In this document: in pieces, positions 18,212 to 28,425 of the stretch
Layout of the letters: each line of letters opens with the position of its first letter
Position numbering within the stretch: position 1 is the first letter of the stretch
Source of the DNA: G965237725 sp965237725
Lineage (GTDB): Bacteria; Pseudomonadota; Gammaproteobacteria; Arenicellales; Poriferihabitantaceae
Direction: 5' to 3'
Length of the DNA stretch: 64,000 nucleotides
Assembly (NCBI GenBank): GCA_965237725.1
Contig: OZ250151.1
Location: forward strand, 1,550,001-1,614,000
Program-made: the position numbers and the translations under genes
The notes under the pieces: generated by a model
Told to the model about the DNA's origin: nothing
What the model saw: only the letters and a program-made list of their open reading frames with translations
Databases searched by the model: none

Positions 18212-20962
18212 TTACAGTTTGCCGTGGCATTGTTTGTATTTTTTTCCTGAGCCGCATGGGCAGGGTTCATTACGTCCAACCTTTTTACCTTCTCTGACAA
18301 AGGGTCTATCTGCTGAGGCATTGTCAGATAGTTTTGCAGGCCTGGGTGCCACGGGTTGGCCCGGGGATTGACCTGGGAATTGACCCGGGCCTTCAGCGGA
18401 GGCGTCGTCATGAATATATTTCATCGACTCTTCCTCAGCCCGTTGCACTCGTAACTTGTTTTCCATTTCACGCATCTCTTCTTCGCTTGGCACCTGCACT
18501 CGCGCCAAAATTGAAATGACATCATACTTCATCGATTCGAGAAGCCCAGTGAACATCTCGTATGCTTCGCGCTTATATTCCTGTTTCGGATTTTTTTGTG
18601 CATAGCCCCGTAACCCAATACCCTGACGTAAATGATCCATATTCGCCAGATGCTCTTTCCATTGATCATCGAGGACTTTTAACATTACCTGTTTTTCGAA
18701 GTGGCGCATACTATCGCTTCCAACACGATTTTCTTTGTCATGGGCCATATCAACGATAGACTGTAATATTTTCTTCCGCAAGGTTTCTTCGTGAAGAGAA
18801 TCATCTTGTTCAAGCCATTTCCCTATTTCCAGTGAAATACCAAACTCAGATTCTAGACTCTGCTCCAATTGTTCAATATCCCATTGTTCCTCCAGGGACT
18901 GGGGCATGATCCATTGACTGATCACATCGTCCACAACTTCTTTGCGGGTATCGGCGATATATTCGGAAATATCCTCCGTTTCCATCAGCGCGTTTCGTTG
19001 TTCATAAATTACTTTTCGCTGTTCATTGGCGACGTCGTCATACTCCAATAGCTGCTTGCGCATATCGAAGTTATGTCCCTCGACTTTTTTCTGGGCATTT
19101 TCGATTGCCCGGGTAACCCAGGGATGCTCGATGGCTTCGCCTTCCTCCATTCCCAGCTTTTCCATCAGCCCGGCAATTTTCTGGGAACCGAAAATTCGCA
19201 TCAAGTTATCTTCCAGGGATAAGAAGAAATGGCTGGACCCAGGATCACCCTGCCGACCACACCGGCCCCGCAATTGATTGTCAACCCGGCGGGATTCGTT
19301 TCGCTCGGTACCCAGCACGTGCAATCCACCGGCATCGATTACCTGTTGATGTCTGACATTCCAGTGCTCGGTTGCCGCCTTTTTTCCTTCATCGCCATTG
19401 AGTTTGGCGAGCTCGACCTCCAAATTTCCGCCAAGCACAATATCAGTTCCGCGACCCGCCATATTGGTTGCAATGGTGACGTTACCCGGCCGCCCGGCTT
19501 CGGCAATTATTTCAGCTTCGTTGCCATGATGTTTTGCATTCAATACCTGGTGATCAACGCCTTTCTTTTTCAGGATGTCCGATAAATGTTCCGAGGTTTC
19601 TATGGAGGCGGTACCTACCAGCACTGGCTGGCTGCGAGTTCGACAATCTTCAATGGCCTCGCATATTGCATTATATTTTTCCTGGGCAGTACGGTAAACC
19701 AGATCCGAGGAATCCACTCGTCGCATGTCTTGATTGGTTGGAATAATCACAACTTCCAGGCTATAAATTTGCAAGAATTCTGGCGCTTCCGTATCAGCAG
19801 TTCCGGTCATTCCCGACAGTTTGTCGTATAAACGAAAATAATTCTGAAAGGTTATAGAAGCCAGAGTCTGATTTTCCTGCTGAATGGCCACCCCTTCTTT
19901 GGCCTCAACTGCCTGGTGCAAACCGTCGGACCAACGTCGCCCAGGCATCATTCGCCCGGTGAATTCATCAATTATGATAATTGCATTATCTTTAACAATA
20001 TAGTCTACATCCTTGGCAAATAAATTATGGGCGCGTAACGCAGCATACAAATGATGAAGCAAACTGATGTTGCCCACTTCGTATAGAGTGCTACCCTCTT
20101 CGAGCAACTTTTCGTTGACCAGCAACTCTTCCGCATGTTCGTGGCCTTCTTCGGTTAAGGCAATTTGCCTGGATTTTTCATCTACGGAAAAATCTCCCGG
20201 ACCCTCGGGGTCGCTCTGGGCGGTCAATTTCGGCACGATTAGATTAATCTTGCCGTATAGATCTGTGCTTTCTTCGGTTGGGCCAGAAATGATTAACGGT
20301 GTTCTTGCTTCGTCAATTAATATTGAATCGACTTCATCTATGATTCCAAAACCCAACCCTTTCTGAAAACGATCTTCAGAAGAGAAGGCCATGTTGTCAC
20401 GCAAATAATCAAACCCAAATTCATTGTTGGTGCCATAAACAATGTCACATTCATAGGCGATCTTTTTTTCCTCGCGTTCCTGACCGGACAGGATAACGCC
20501 TACGGATATACCAAGAAATGAGTATATCGAACCCATCCAGTCGGCATCACGCTGGGCTAGATAATCATTCACCGTGACAATATGAACCGGTGAACCGGCC
20601 ACTGCATTCAGATATGCCGGCAGCGTGGAAACCAGGGTTTTCCCTTCACCGGTTTTCATTTCCGAAATTTTGCCGTCGTTCAATACCATGCCACCAATCA
20701 GCTGGACGTCGAAATGGCGCATCCCTAGTGTACGCACCGATACTTCGCGTACTACCGCAAACGCCTCAACTAACAGATCATCGGTGCTGGCGCCATCAGC
20801 AATTCGATTTTGAAATTCAACGGTTTTCGCGGCTAAATCTGCATCGCTTAATGCTTTTAAGCCATCTTCAAGATTATTGATTTCATCAACTGATTTACTC
20901 AGTTTTTTAAGAAGCCGTTTATTTCGATCTCCAAAAACGGATTTCAGTGCGTTCTGCAGCAT
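18212..20962 (-). CDS. secA: Preprotein translocase ATPase SecA
   Basis: The motor of the Sec translocon. It has 916 residues with Walker A in MKTGEGKTLVSTLPAYLN, DEVDSILIDEARTPLIISGP, the second motor domain with TNMAGRGTDIVLGG and LRGRCGRQGDPGSS, and a C-terminal zinc-binding tail (CPCGSGKKYKQCHG) that contacts SecB and the ribosome. A Gly/Pro/Gln-rich linker precedes the tail. It is divergent from dciA. Confidence 0.97.
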   Translation of the reverse strand: MLQNALKSVFGDRNKRLLKKLSKSVDEINNLEDGLKALSDADLAAKTVEFQNRIADGASTDDLLVEAFAVVREVSVRTLGMRHFDVQLIGGMVLNDGKISEMKTGEGKTLVSTLPAYLNAVAGSPVHIVTVNDYLAQRDADWMGSIYSFLGISVGVILSGQEREEKKIAYECDIVYGTNNEFGFDYLRDNMAFSSEDRFQKGLGFGIIDEVDSILIDEARTPLIISGPTEESTDLYGKINLIVPKLTAQSDPEGPGDFSVDEKSRQIALTEEGHEHAEELLVNEKLLEEGSTLYEVGNISLLHHLYAALRAHNLFAKDVDYIVKDNAIIIIDEFTGRMMPGRRWSDGLHQAVEAKEGVAIQQENQTLASITFQNYFRLYDKLSGMTGTADTEAPEFLQIYSLEVVIIPTNQDMRRVDSSDLVYRTAQEKYNAICEAIEDCRTRSQPVLVGTASIETSEHLSDILKKKGVDHQVLNAKHHGNEAEIIAEAGRPGNVTIATNMAGRGTDIVLGGNLEVELAKLNGDEGKKAATEHWNVRHQQVIDAGGLHVLGTERNESRRVDNQLRGRCGRQGDPGSSHFFLSLEDNLMRIFGSQKIAGLMEKLGMEEGEAIEHPWVTRAIENAQKKVEGHNFDMRKQLLEYDDVANEQRKVIYEQRNALMETEDISEYIADTRKEVVDDVISQWIMPQSLEEQWDIEQLEQSLESEFGISLEIGKWLEQDDSLHEETLRKKILQSIVDMAHDKENRVGSDSMRHFEKQVMLKVLDDQWKEHLANMDHLRQGIGLRGYAQKNPKQEYKREAYEMFTGLLESMKYDVISILARVQVPSEEEMREMENKLRVQRAEEESMKYIHDDASAEGPGQFPGQSPGQPVAPRPAKLSDNASADRPFVREGKKVGRNEPCPCGSGKKYKQCHGKL

Positions 20963-21047
20963 AAAAATAGTAGTAATATCAGGTTCAGTTCAATTGCGGC
21001 AGGATTATGCCAGAGTCATGGTCTTAACTTAAGGTTATTATTGAAGA

Positions 21048-21494
21048 ATGAAAGAGTTTAAATCTATTTCACGGATGATAAAAAGAGACCTCATTGTCAG
21101 CGATGACCCCCCTGCTGATGACATTACGCAAAAAGCCATAGTTAAATACTGGCGAAATCATGCGGGTATAGCTGCCCCCCATACCTATCCGCTGTTATTT
21201 GCTTCCGGTCGTTTGGTGATTTTTTGTGAATCAGCGGCTTGGGCTACCCAAATTCGACACCAGACTCTTTCTCTAGTTAGACAACTCAAGGAACAAAACT
21301 TTAATGTATCAAAGGTTCAAACCAAGATACGACCCGTTGCAACGGTTCAACCCAACCCACCAACACCATCAAAGCCGGTAAATCTCATATCTAAAGGAAA
21401 TGCTGAAGCTATTCGAAGTCTGGCAAACTCAGTTACCCATGGCGGGCTAAAACAATCCCTGTCTCGTCTGTCTAAGCGATCGGTAAAGAAATAG
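21048..21494 (+). CDS. dciA: DUF721 protein, DciA-type helicase loader
   Basis: A 148-residue DUF721 protein. DciA recruits the replicative helicase DnaB in bacteria that lack DnaC. The segment KYWRNHAGIAAPHTYPLLFASGRLVIF followed by SAAWATQIRHQ is the domain core, and the tail is basic and Pro-rich. Its place between secA and lpxC is the usual one for DUF721 genes in gammaproteobacteria. Function is assigned by family. Confidence 0.82.
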   Translation: MKEFKSISRMIKRDLIVSDDPPADDITQKAIVKYWRNHAGIAAPHTYPLLFASGRLVIFCESAAWATQIRHQTLSLVRQLKEQNFNVSKVQTKIRPVATVQPNPPTPSKPVNLISKGNAEAIRSLANSVTHGGLKQSLSRLSKRSVKK

Positions 21495-21590
21495 CTTCAA
21501 TCAAACGAAAACCCCGGCAAATATCCCAACTGTTTAATTCTGCTATCCACTGATTTACCGTTGGTAGCGGGATCAGGAACTCCCCTGGAC

Positions 21591-22502
21591 CTAGACCGCG
21601 GCTACGGTCTTCGCAAAGGCAATTGGGACTTCAGCTTCGTCTTCGAAAGATACCAGTTCCCAGGCGGATTCGTTTTCAATTAACTTACGCAACAATCTGT
21701 TGTTTAATGCATGACCGGACTTGTGTGCACTAAATGCGCCGATCAATGGATGGCCCAATAAGTACAAATCTCCAATGGCATCGAGTACCTTGTGTTTTAC
21801 GAACTCGTCTTCGTAACGCAAGCCATCATCATTAAGAATATGAAACGAGTCCATTACGATGGCATTGTCAAAGCTTCCACCCTGGGCCAAACCGGCATTT
21901 CTCAATGCCTCCAGGTCATCCATAAAACCGAACGTTCTGGCCCGACTAACTTCTTTCACAAAAGATGTTGTGGAAAAATCCACCGATGCTTCCTGGGTGG
22001 AGTTCTGAAAAATTGGATGGTCAAAATCAATAGCAAATGTAACCTTGAAGCCGTTAAATGGTTCAAACCGAACCCATTTATCATCATCTTCAACCAATAA
22101 TGGCTTCTTGATCCGGATAAACTGCTTGAGTTTTTCCTGTTCCCGGATTCCCGCAGACTGCAACAGAAACACAAATGGGCCCGCACTACCATCCATTATT
22201 GGCACTTCGGGGGCGCTCAGCTCGACAAAGGCATTATCGATACCTAGTCCTGCAAAAGCAGACATAAGATGCTCAACTGTGGATATTTTCACCCCATCTA
22301 CTTCCAGGGTTGTTGATAGCCTTGTGTCGCTAACGTTTTCCGGTCGAGCGGCAACACTTACGACTGGATCGAGATCTACACGCTGGAATATGATTCCGGT
22401 ATCAACCGGGGCGGGTCGGAGGGTCAGATATATTTTTTCACCGGTATGCAATCCAACGCCAGTCGCACGAATTATGTTCTTTAAGGTACGCTGACTGATC
22501 AT
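21591..22502 (-). CDS. lpxC: UDP-3-O-acyl-N-acetylglucosamine deacetylase LpxC
   Basis: A zinc enzyme that commits UDP-acyl-GlcNAc to lipid A synthesis. It has 303 residues. Zinc ligands are visible as His in STVEHLMSAF and the His/Asp pair of KHKVLDAIGDLYLLG. The catalytic His is in SAHKSGHALNN. Its start is preceded by a 152-base spacer with a large hairpin after ftsZ. Confidence 0.97.
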   Translation of the reverse strand: MISQRTLKNIIRATGVGLHTGEKIYLTLRPAPVDTGIIFQRVDLDPVVSVAARPENVSDTRLSTTLEVDGVKISTVEHLMSAFAGLGIDNAFVELSAPEVPIMDGSAGPFVFLLQSAGIREQEKLKQFIRIKKPLLVEDDDKWVRFEPFNGFKVTFAIDFDHPIFQNSTQEASVDFSTTSFVKEVSRARTFGFMDDLEALRNAGLAQGGSFDNAIVMDSFHILNDDGLRYEDEFVKHKVLDAIGDLYLLGHPLIGAFSAHKSGHALNNRLLRKLIENESAWELVSFEDEAEVPIAFAKTVAAV

Positions 22503-22545
22503 TCCGATTTAAAATTATGAAATAGCTGATTATTTTTGTAGAAAG

Positions 22546-22603
22546 TGGGCGAATACTACACGAAATCTGTTTGAAATTGAACAGCTTTCTGTAGTTTCGC
22601 CCA
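22546..22603 (-). other. Nested long hairpin in ftsZ-lpxC spacer
   Basis: TGGGCGAA (22546-22553) pairs with TTCGCCCA (22596-22603), then ACTACA (22555-22560) with TGTAGT (22590-22595), then CTGTT (22567-22571) with AACAG (22580-22584). No U-run follows on the minus strand, so this is a leader structure for lpxC rather than an obvious terminator. Confidence 0.7.
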
Positions 22604-22654
22604 TTCCTGTCCTGTCTTACACACGAGGTAAAATGTTTGTTTGCGAAAAGTTTC

Positions 22655-23809
22655 TTAGTCTGCCTGCTTCCTCAGAAAGGCGGGTATATCCAGATGGTCC
22701 ATATCCAGCTGGCTCGCGTCGGCGGTAGCACCGCCGGCTTTAGCGAATCGTTTTCTGGGCATTTGATGCTCGTTCTCCGGATTTTCCGAAACCACTTCCA
22801 CAGACTTTAACGGTTTACTCGTCAGATCTTCCGGTGCGGCATCTTTGGCTCTGGTGTCAATCAACCCAGTGGCTACCATGGTAACTCGCAAATTTCCCTC
22901 CATATCAGGGTCGAAAGCGGTTCCAATCACAACATTGGCGTCAGCCGCTGCATATTCGTGAATGGCATTGCCCACCGCTTCAAATTCACCGATCGCCATA
23001 TCCGGCCCTGCGGTAATATTCACAAGCAGCCCTTTTGCACCGTGTAAATTCACATCTTCCAGCAATGGACTGGAAATTGCTCTACGCGCTGCTTCCACCG
23101 CCCGGTTCTCACCACTAACCGTAGCTGAACCCATCATCGCCATACCCATTTCGGACATGACCGTGCGAACATCAGCAAAATCAACATTTATCAGGCCTGG
23201 TCGGGTGATTAGTTCTGAAATTCCCTGGACTGCGTTGAACAATACCTCATTGGCCTTGTTAAATGCATCGACCAGCGTAGCGTCGTGCCCCATTACTGCC
23301 AGCACTTTTTCATTGGGAATGATGATCAATGAATCAACCTGATCCTGTAGTTCCGCGATACCATTCTCAGCAATAGCCTGACGCTTTTTGCCTTCAAAAG
23401 GAAAGGGGCGCGTCACCACGGCAACGGTCAGAACACCTTTTTCCCGTGCAATTTCCGCAATGACCGGAGCCGCCCCGGTACCGGTTCCACCACCCATTCC
23501 AGCGGTAATGAAAACCATATCCGCGCCATCAAGCGCAGCGGCAATCCGATCTCGATCATCCACCGCCGCTTGCCGGCCAACCTCCGGATCCGTACCGGCG
23601 CCGAGACCTTTGGTCAGGCTTTCACCCAATTGTAATACCGTCGTCGCATTCGATCTCGACAACATTTGTGCGTCGGTATTGGCATTGATGAACTCAACGC
23701 CTTCGAGTTCAGCGGAAAGCATATGCTCAACAGCGTTACCGCCGCCTCCACCAATCCCGATGACCTTGATCACCGCCTGTTGACTTACTGTGTCTACCAA
23801 TTCAAACAT
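22655..23809 (-). CDS. ftsZ: Cell division GTPase FtsZ
   Basis: The tubulin homologue that forms the Z ring. I chose the ATG at 23809 (MFELVDTVSQQAVIKVIG) because GGAGGA lies ideally 7-8 bases upstream; the longer frame to 23869 runs through this site. The 384-residue protein has the tubulin signature GGGTGTGAAP, the GIGGGGGNAVEHM loop, the T7 loop NVDFADVRTVM, and the C-terminal conserved peptide LDIPAFLRKQ, which binds FtsA and ZipA. Confidence 0.97.
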   Translation of the reverse strand: MFELVDTVSQQAVIKVIGIGGGGGNAVEHMLSAELEGVEFINANTDAQMLSRSNATTVLQLGESLTKGLGAGTDPEVGRQAAVDDRDRIAAALDGADMVFITAGMGGGTGTGAAPVIAEIAREKGVLTVAVVTRPFPFEGKKRQAIAENGIAELQDQVDSLIIIPNEKVLAVMGHDATLVDAFNKANEVLFNAVQGISELITRPGLINVDFADVRTVMSEMGMAMMGSATVSGENRAVEAARRAISSPLLEDVNLHGAKGLLVNITAGPDMAIGEFEAVGNAIHEYAAADANVVIGTAFDPDMEGNLRVTMVATGLIDTRAKDAAPEDLTSKPLKSVEVVSENPENEHQMPRKRFAKAGGATADASQLDMDHLDIPAFLRKQAD

Positions 23810-23940
23810 TTGACTTCCTCCTCGTGTGTAAGAGATTACAAAAAAGATTGAGCTGTTTGAAATACTCAACCTTAGAAACTGGACATTTCACCCTGATGTT
23901 CTGGTTAACATGAAATCCAAAAATTGAAATTTGTGACATT

Positions 23941-25176
23941 TTAGAAACTCCCTCTAAACCAGCTTTTCATGCGCTCCATCATGGACGACACCGCGCTGGG
24001 TTTTGTTGAACGCATTTGCAACTGGCTGCGATTGGCATGTCCGAACTGAGCAAGGCCAATACCGGTGGAATAAATCGGGTTGCGAATAACCTCACTCAAA
24101 CTACCTTGATAATTTGGCAGACCCTGACGTACCGGTAGATGAAATATTTCTTCAGCCAGGTCCATCATGCCTTCTATCCGGGAACTGCCTCCGGTTAGCA
24201 CAATCCCGGATCCGATAACCTCTTCAAATCCGCTTTTTCTGATCTCGGCCTGAATCAGCAGCAATAACTCTTCAATTCGCGGTTCGATAATCTCGGCCAG
24301 ATTTCTTCGCGACAACGCTCTCGGAGGTCGCCCTCCCATACTCGGCGTTTCGATTGTCTGGCCTTCGTCTACCAGCTGCACCAGTGTGCAGCCATATTTT
24401 TTCTTAATATCTTCCGCTGCCTGGGTCGGGGTGTGAAAAGCGACGGCGATATCATTGGTGACCTGATCTCCGGCTATGGGAATTACCGCAGTATGTCGAA
24501 TGGCACCTTCGGTAAAAATTGCGATATCCGTGGTTCCGCCACCGATATCAATCATACAAACCCCTAGCTCTCGTTCGTCTTCAGTCAGAACCGCCTCGCT
24601 GGAAGCAATTTGTTCCAGGATAATGTCATCAACTTCCAGCCCGCAACGCCGAATACATTTAACGATATTCTGTGCCGCACTCACCGCTCCGGTGATCATA
24701 TGGACCTTGGCCTCCATGCGTACCCCGCACATCCCAACGGGCTCACGAATTCCATCCTGGCCATCGATAATAAAGTCCTGGGGCATGACATGCAGAATTC
24801 GCTGATCATTGGGGATTGCCATGGCCTTAGCGGCATCGATGACCCGTTCGATATCACTTTCAGTAACTTCATTATCCTTGATCGCTACAACCCCATGGGA
24901 GTTGATGCTGCTGATATGGGCGCCGGCTATGCCCGCGTATACCGAGTAAATTTGACAACCCGCCATGAGTTCGGCCTCTTCTACCGCACGTTGAATCGAC
25001 TGTACGGTTGATTCAATATTTGCAACAACGCCTTTACGCAGCCCTCGCGCGGGGTGATGGCCCACACCGATCACTTCCATGGCGCCTTCAGGTCCAACTT
25101 CTACAACGATTACCAGAACCTTGGATGTGCCAATGTCCAGTCCAACCACAAGATTATTATTTGGTTTCTTCGCCAT
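23941..25176 (-). CDS. ftsA: Cell division protein FtsA
   Basis: An actin-like ATPase that tethers FtsZ to the membrane. The 411-residue protein has the phosphate loops GLDIGTSKVLVIV and CMIDIGGGTTDIAIF, the GSGIVLTGGSSRIEGM motif, and a C-terminal amphipathic targeting helix (SSMMERMKSWFRGSF). It follows ftsQ by 6 bases. Confidence 0.97.
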   Translation of the reverse strand: MAKKPNNNLVVGLDIGTSKVLVIVVEVGPEGAMEVIGVGHHPARGLRKGVVANIESTVQSIQRAVEEAELMAGCQIYSVYAGIAGAHISSINSHGVVAIKDNEVTESDIERVIDAAKAMAIPNDQRILHVMPQDFIIDGQDGIREPVGMCGVRMEAKVHMITGAVSAAQNIVKCIRRCGLEVDDIILEQIASSEAVLTEDERELGVCMIDIGGGTTDIAIFTEGAIRHTAVIPIAGDQVTNDIAVAFHTPTQAAEDIKKKYGCTLVQLVDEGQTIETPSMGGRPPRALSRRNLAEIIEPRIEELLLLIQAEIRKSGFEEVIGSGIVLTGGSSRIEGMMDLAEEIFHLPVRQGLPNYQGSLSEVIRNPIYSTGIGLAQFGHANRSQLQMRSTKPSAVSSMMERMKSWFRGSF

Positions 25177-25182
25177 TATTAA

Positions 25183-26094
25183 TTACTCAATACTAGTTTC
25201 AGAATTCGACTCAGCGTTGTCATCGAGATCGGTAAGAATCTGTGCCGCCGATTCAGGGTTTCGCCAACTTATGGCAAATCCATTTGGATACCGCAAGTCA
25301 ATGGTTTTCATCTCCGGAAATTGAATAATCAACTCCTGGTTCAGGGCATCGATAAACCGCTCAATACTGGCGAATGAATCGATCCTGTCTACCACCATGG
25401 TTACCCTGGCGGATGAATTTTTGTTACCTGTTAGTTTCCAACCCGATGAATTACTGTTAATCGCAAGGGCACTTAAAGATAACTTCAAATACCATAAATC
25501 CCGCGGATCCAGAACAAGTTCATCCAGGGATAATCCGTTTGATGCGAACTTTCCGGACCATTGCTGAAATGCCTTCCAGATGATCTGCCGATCAGAAATT
25601 AGGCCATGCAAAATGGGTAATTCCGCCTCGACCACGCCTTCATCAGGGCTCTGGCGATCAACCAGATCGCCGGTTGAATTTAGCCACATGTCTTCACCCC
25701 ATCGGGCCACAGGCTGAATTTCAACCACCTCAACTATTATGCTAGACGGCCATTGCCGGCGGAGAGACGCTGAAAACACCCAGGGTATTTGTTTGATCCG
25801 GTTTTCAAGTTGATTCAGGTTTGCGGAAAAATAATTTCCACTTAAGCCTGCTTCAACCACTACTTTTATCTGAGCGCCATTAACATGACTGAATTTGCCG
25901 TGTACTTCTATTTCGTCGATCTGAAAATTATCTGGATCATATAAATGATCTACACCAAACAGGGCCACCAGACACAACACAACCACAGCAACCAATGGTG
26001 CCAAAACTCTGAAGGGCAGAACACCTTGCACCTGATAATGCTGATCGTTTATATCTAAACTGGGCGGATAACTCACTGTACTTGCCATAGTCAC
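25183..26094 (-). CDS. ftsQ: Cell division protein FtsQ
   Basis: A single-pass inner-membrane protein that links early and late divisome components with FtsL and FtsB. The 303-residue protein has a cytoplasmic N-terminus, one membrane helix near residues 28-48 (LAPLVAVVVLCLVALFGV), a POTRA domain starting at FQIDEIEVHGKFSHV, and an FtsQ beta domain with IKQIPWVFSASLRRQWP. It overlaps murB by 4 bases (ATGA). ATG codons at positions 1 and 3 are both possible starts. Confidence 0.94.
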   Translation of the reverse strand: MTMASTVSYPPSLDINDQHYQVQGVLPFRVLAPLVAVVVLCLVALFGVDHLYDPDNFQIDEIEVHGKFSHVNGAQIKVVVEAGLSGNYFSANLNQLENRIKQIPWVFSASLRRQWPSSIIVEVVEIQPVARWGEDMWLNSTGDLVDRQSPDEGVVEAELPILHGLISDRQIIWKAFQQWSGKFASNGLSLDELVLDPRDLWYLKLSLSALAINSNSSGWKLTGNKNSSARVTMVVDRIDSFASIERFIDALNQELIIQFPEMKTIDLRYPNGFAISWRNPESAAQILTDLDDNAESNSETSIE

Positions 26095-27011
26095 TGTTCC
26101 TCCCCGATTATTCGAACTTCCAGCTCGAGGGTAGTCCCACTGTGATCACGCACCCGTTGCTGTACCTGGGCTATCAAACTTTCAATATCTCCGGCTGTAG
26201 CTTTGCCGCGATTAATAATAAAATTTGCATGCACCTGAGATATTTCAGCATCACCTTGACGATAGCCCTTGAGCCCGAGCTCATCTATCAATCGTGCGGC
26301 ATGGTCACCTTCAGGATTTCTGAAAACCGAACCCGCATTAGCGCTCTGTATCGGCTGAGAGTCACTGCGCTGCTCGAGCAAACTGCGTATGGTGTCTTTG
26401 CCGTTGTACTCATCAGGGGCGGGCTCCAATAACAGGGTGCCGCCCAAAACCCATTGATCTTTTGCCAGACCAACATGGCGATAGCCAATCTCGATTTCAG
26501 ACTTTTTGATTTCTGTTATTTCTCCCTGGCGATTAATGCATTCAATTTTTTCCACGCGCTCCCAGATTTCACCCCCAAAAGCGCCGGCATTCATAGCCAA
26601 TGCCCCGCCAAATGAACCGGGCACACCAGCGAGAAATTCCACGCCGAGCAAATTTTTCCGGGCCGCGATTCTGGCAACCTTGGCACAGGAAACCCCTGAC
26701 TCCGCATACAGCCTGTTCTCAGAGACTTCGCGAATTTGTGCTAAACCTTTAGACGTTCGGATCACAATTCCCTTCACGCCACCATCTCTTACCAGCAGGT
26801 TGCTGCCAAGCCCAATCCAGTGCACCGGGAGATCTGACGGCAATTGATTTAACAATGCAATCAGATCCACTCTGTTCGCAGGGGTATAAAAATACTCGGC
26901 CACACCACCGGTTCGCCAGCTGGTATGTTTTCGCATCGGCTCATTAATCTGTAATTGACCTTCCAGGCCTTGCAGGAATTCAGGGATGAATGTCTTCAGC
27001 TTAGTCATCAT
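26091..27011 (-). CDS. murB: UDP-N-acetylenolpyruvoylglucosamine reductase MurB
   Basis: A flavoenzyme that makes UDP-MurNAc from the MurA product. The 306-residue type II MurB has the FAD-binding GLGSNLLVRDGGVKGIVI, GVEFLAGVPGSFGGALAMNAGA, and the catalytic Ser in SANAGSVFRNPEGDHAARLI. It sits between murC and ftsQ, where E. coli has ddlB. It overlaps murC by 11 bases. Confidence 0.96.
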   Translation of the reverse strand: MMTKLKTFIPEFLQGLEGQLQINEPMRKHTSWRTGGVAEYFYTPANRVDLIALLNQLPSDLPVHWIGLGSNLLVRDGGVKGIVIRTSKGLAQIREVSENRLYAESGVSCAKVARIAARKNLLGVEFLAGVPGSFGGALAMNAGAFGGEIWERVEKIECINRQGEITEIKKSEIEIGYRHVGLAKDQWVLGGTLLLEPAPDEYNGKDTIRSLLEQRSDSQPIQSANAGSVFRNPEGDHAARLIDELGLKGYRQGDAEISQVHANFIINRGKATAGDIESLIAQVQQRVRDHSGTTLELEVRIIGEEQ

Positions 27012-28425
27012 TGACCGCCTCCCTGATTGAATTCGTAGTTGAATTCTCAGTTGAATCAGACAAAGACTGAGCGAATCGACCGATATCCCCGGCGCCCAGG
27101 GTCAACAGAATATCTCCATCCTGCACCAGCTTCGGCAACAGGGTATTCAATTCTTCCAGAGATGGAACGAATACAGGATCGTTTCCTCTTTTTCTGATTG
27201 CGCGGCATAACGACCGGCCATCACTACCCGCGATGGGCTGTTCACCGGCGGGATAAACTTCGGTGACAATCAAATGATCCACTTTTGATAACAACTGAGC
27301 GAAATCGTCAAATAAATCCCGCGTACGGGAATATCGATGGGGCTGGAACACCACCAGTTTTCTGCGATCGGGCCAGCAATCTTCCACTGCTGCAAGTGTT
27401 GCCAGCAATTCAGTTGGATGGTGGGCATAATCATCAATCAGTTCCACCTGGTTTTTGCCAAATTCTGCGCGACCAAGTTGCTGAAACCGTCTACCGATGC
27501 CTTCGAATCCGGATAGCGCGTCCCGAATAGATTTTGCCGACAAACCCAACTTGTAAGCAATGGAAATTGCCGCCAGTGCATTTAACACATTGTGCCTTCC
27601 CGGCATTGCCAGCCGAAACTTGCCTATGGATTTCCCCATGCGCACAACTTCAAAAAAACTGTCTATGCCTTTTTGGGTAAAATTAATGGCCTGATAATCT
27701 ACATCATCACTAAAACCATAACTCAGTACCGGTTTTCGCAGTTGCCCGGCGACTTCCCTGACATTGGGATCATCGAAACACAAAATAGCCAGACCATAAA
27801 ATGGCAGGTTATGTAAAAAATCCAGGTAGGTCTGTTTAAGGCGATTAAAATCGCCGTCATAGGTCTCCATATGGTCCTGGTCAATATTGGTAACCACCGC
27901 CAGTTGAGGCTGCAAATGCAAGAATGAAGCATCACTTTCATCGGCCTCTGCAACCAGATACTCTCCCTGGCCGAGGCGGGCATTGGTTCGGGCGCTATTA
28001 ACCACACCACCGACGATGAATGTGGGGTCTACACCGGCTTTGGTCAGAACCGCCGCTACCAGACTGGTCGTGGTAGTTTTCCCATGGGTCCCGGCGATGG
28101 CAATGCCTTTGCGAAACCGCATTAATTCACCCAGCATCTCAGCTCGTGGAACCAATGGAATTTTATTTTCCTGGGCTGCTGATACTTCGCAGTTGCTTTG
28201 AGCTACAGCGCTGGAGTAAACCACAGCATCCGCGCCGTCAATATTTTTCGCATCGTGGCCAATATATATTTTTGCGCCGGCTTTTCTAAGCCGCTTAAGT
28301 ATGGCGCTGTCTGCTATGTCAGAACCTGAAACCTTATAATCCAGATCGAGCAATACTTCAGCAATGCCGCTCATGCCGATCCCGCCGATGCCGATAAAAT
28401 GAATATACCTGACAAATTCACGCAT
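27001..28425 (-). CDS. murC: UDP-N-acetylmuramate-L-alanine ligase MurC
   Basis: Adds L-Ala to UDP-MurNAc in the cytoplasm. The 474-residue protein has the N-terminal nucleotide-binding IHFIGIGGIGMSGIAEVL, the ATP loop GTHGKTTTTSLVA, EADESDASFLHLQP and the DDYAHHPTE motif. It overlaps murG by 8 bases. Confidence 0.97.
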   Translation of the reverse strand: MREFVRYIHFIGIGGIGMSGIAEVLLDLDYKVSGSDIADSAILKRLRKAGAKIYIGHDAKNIDGADAVVYSSAVAQSNCEVSAAQENKIPLVPRAEMLGELMRFRKGIAIAGTHGKTTTTSLVAAVLTKAGVDPTFIVGGVVNSARTNARLGQGEYLVAEADESDASFLHLQPQLAVVTNIDQDHMETYDGDFNRLKQTYLDFLHNLPFYGLAILCFDDPNVREVAGQLRKPVLSYGFSDDVDYQAINFTQKGIDSFFEVVRMGKSIGKFRLAMPGRHNVLNALAAISIAYKLGLSAKSIRDALSGFEGIGRRFQQLGRAEFGKNQVELIDDYAHHPTELLATLAAVEDCWPDRRKLVVFQPHRYSRTRDLFDDFAQLLSKVDHLIVTEVYPAGEQPIAGSDGRSLCRAIRKRGNDPVFVPSLEELNTLLPKLVQDGDILLTLGAGDIGRFAQSLSDSTENSTTNSIREAVNDD

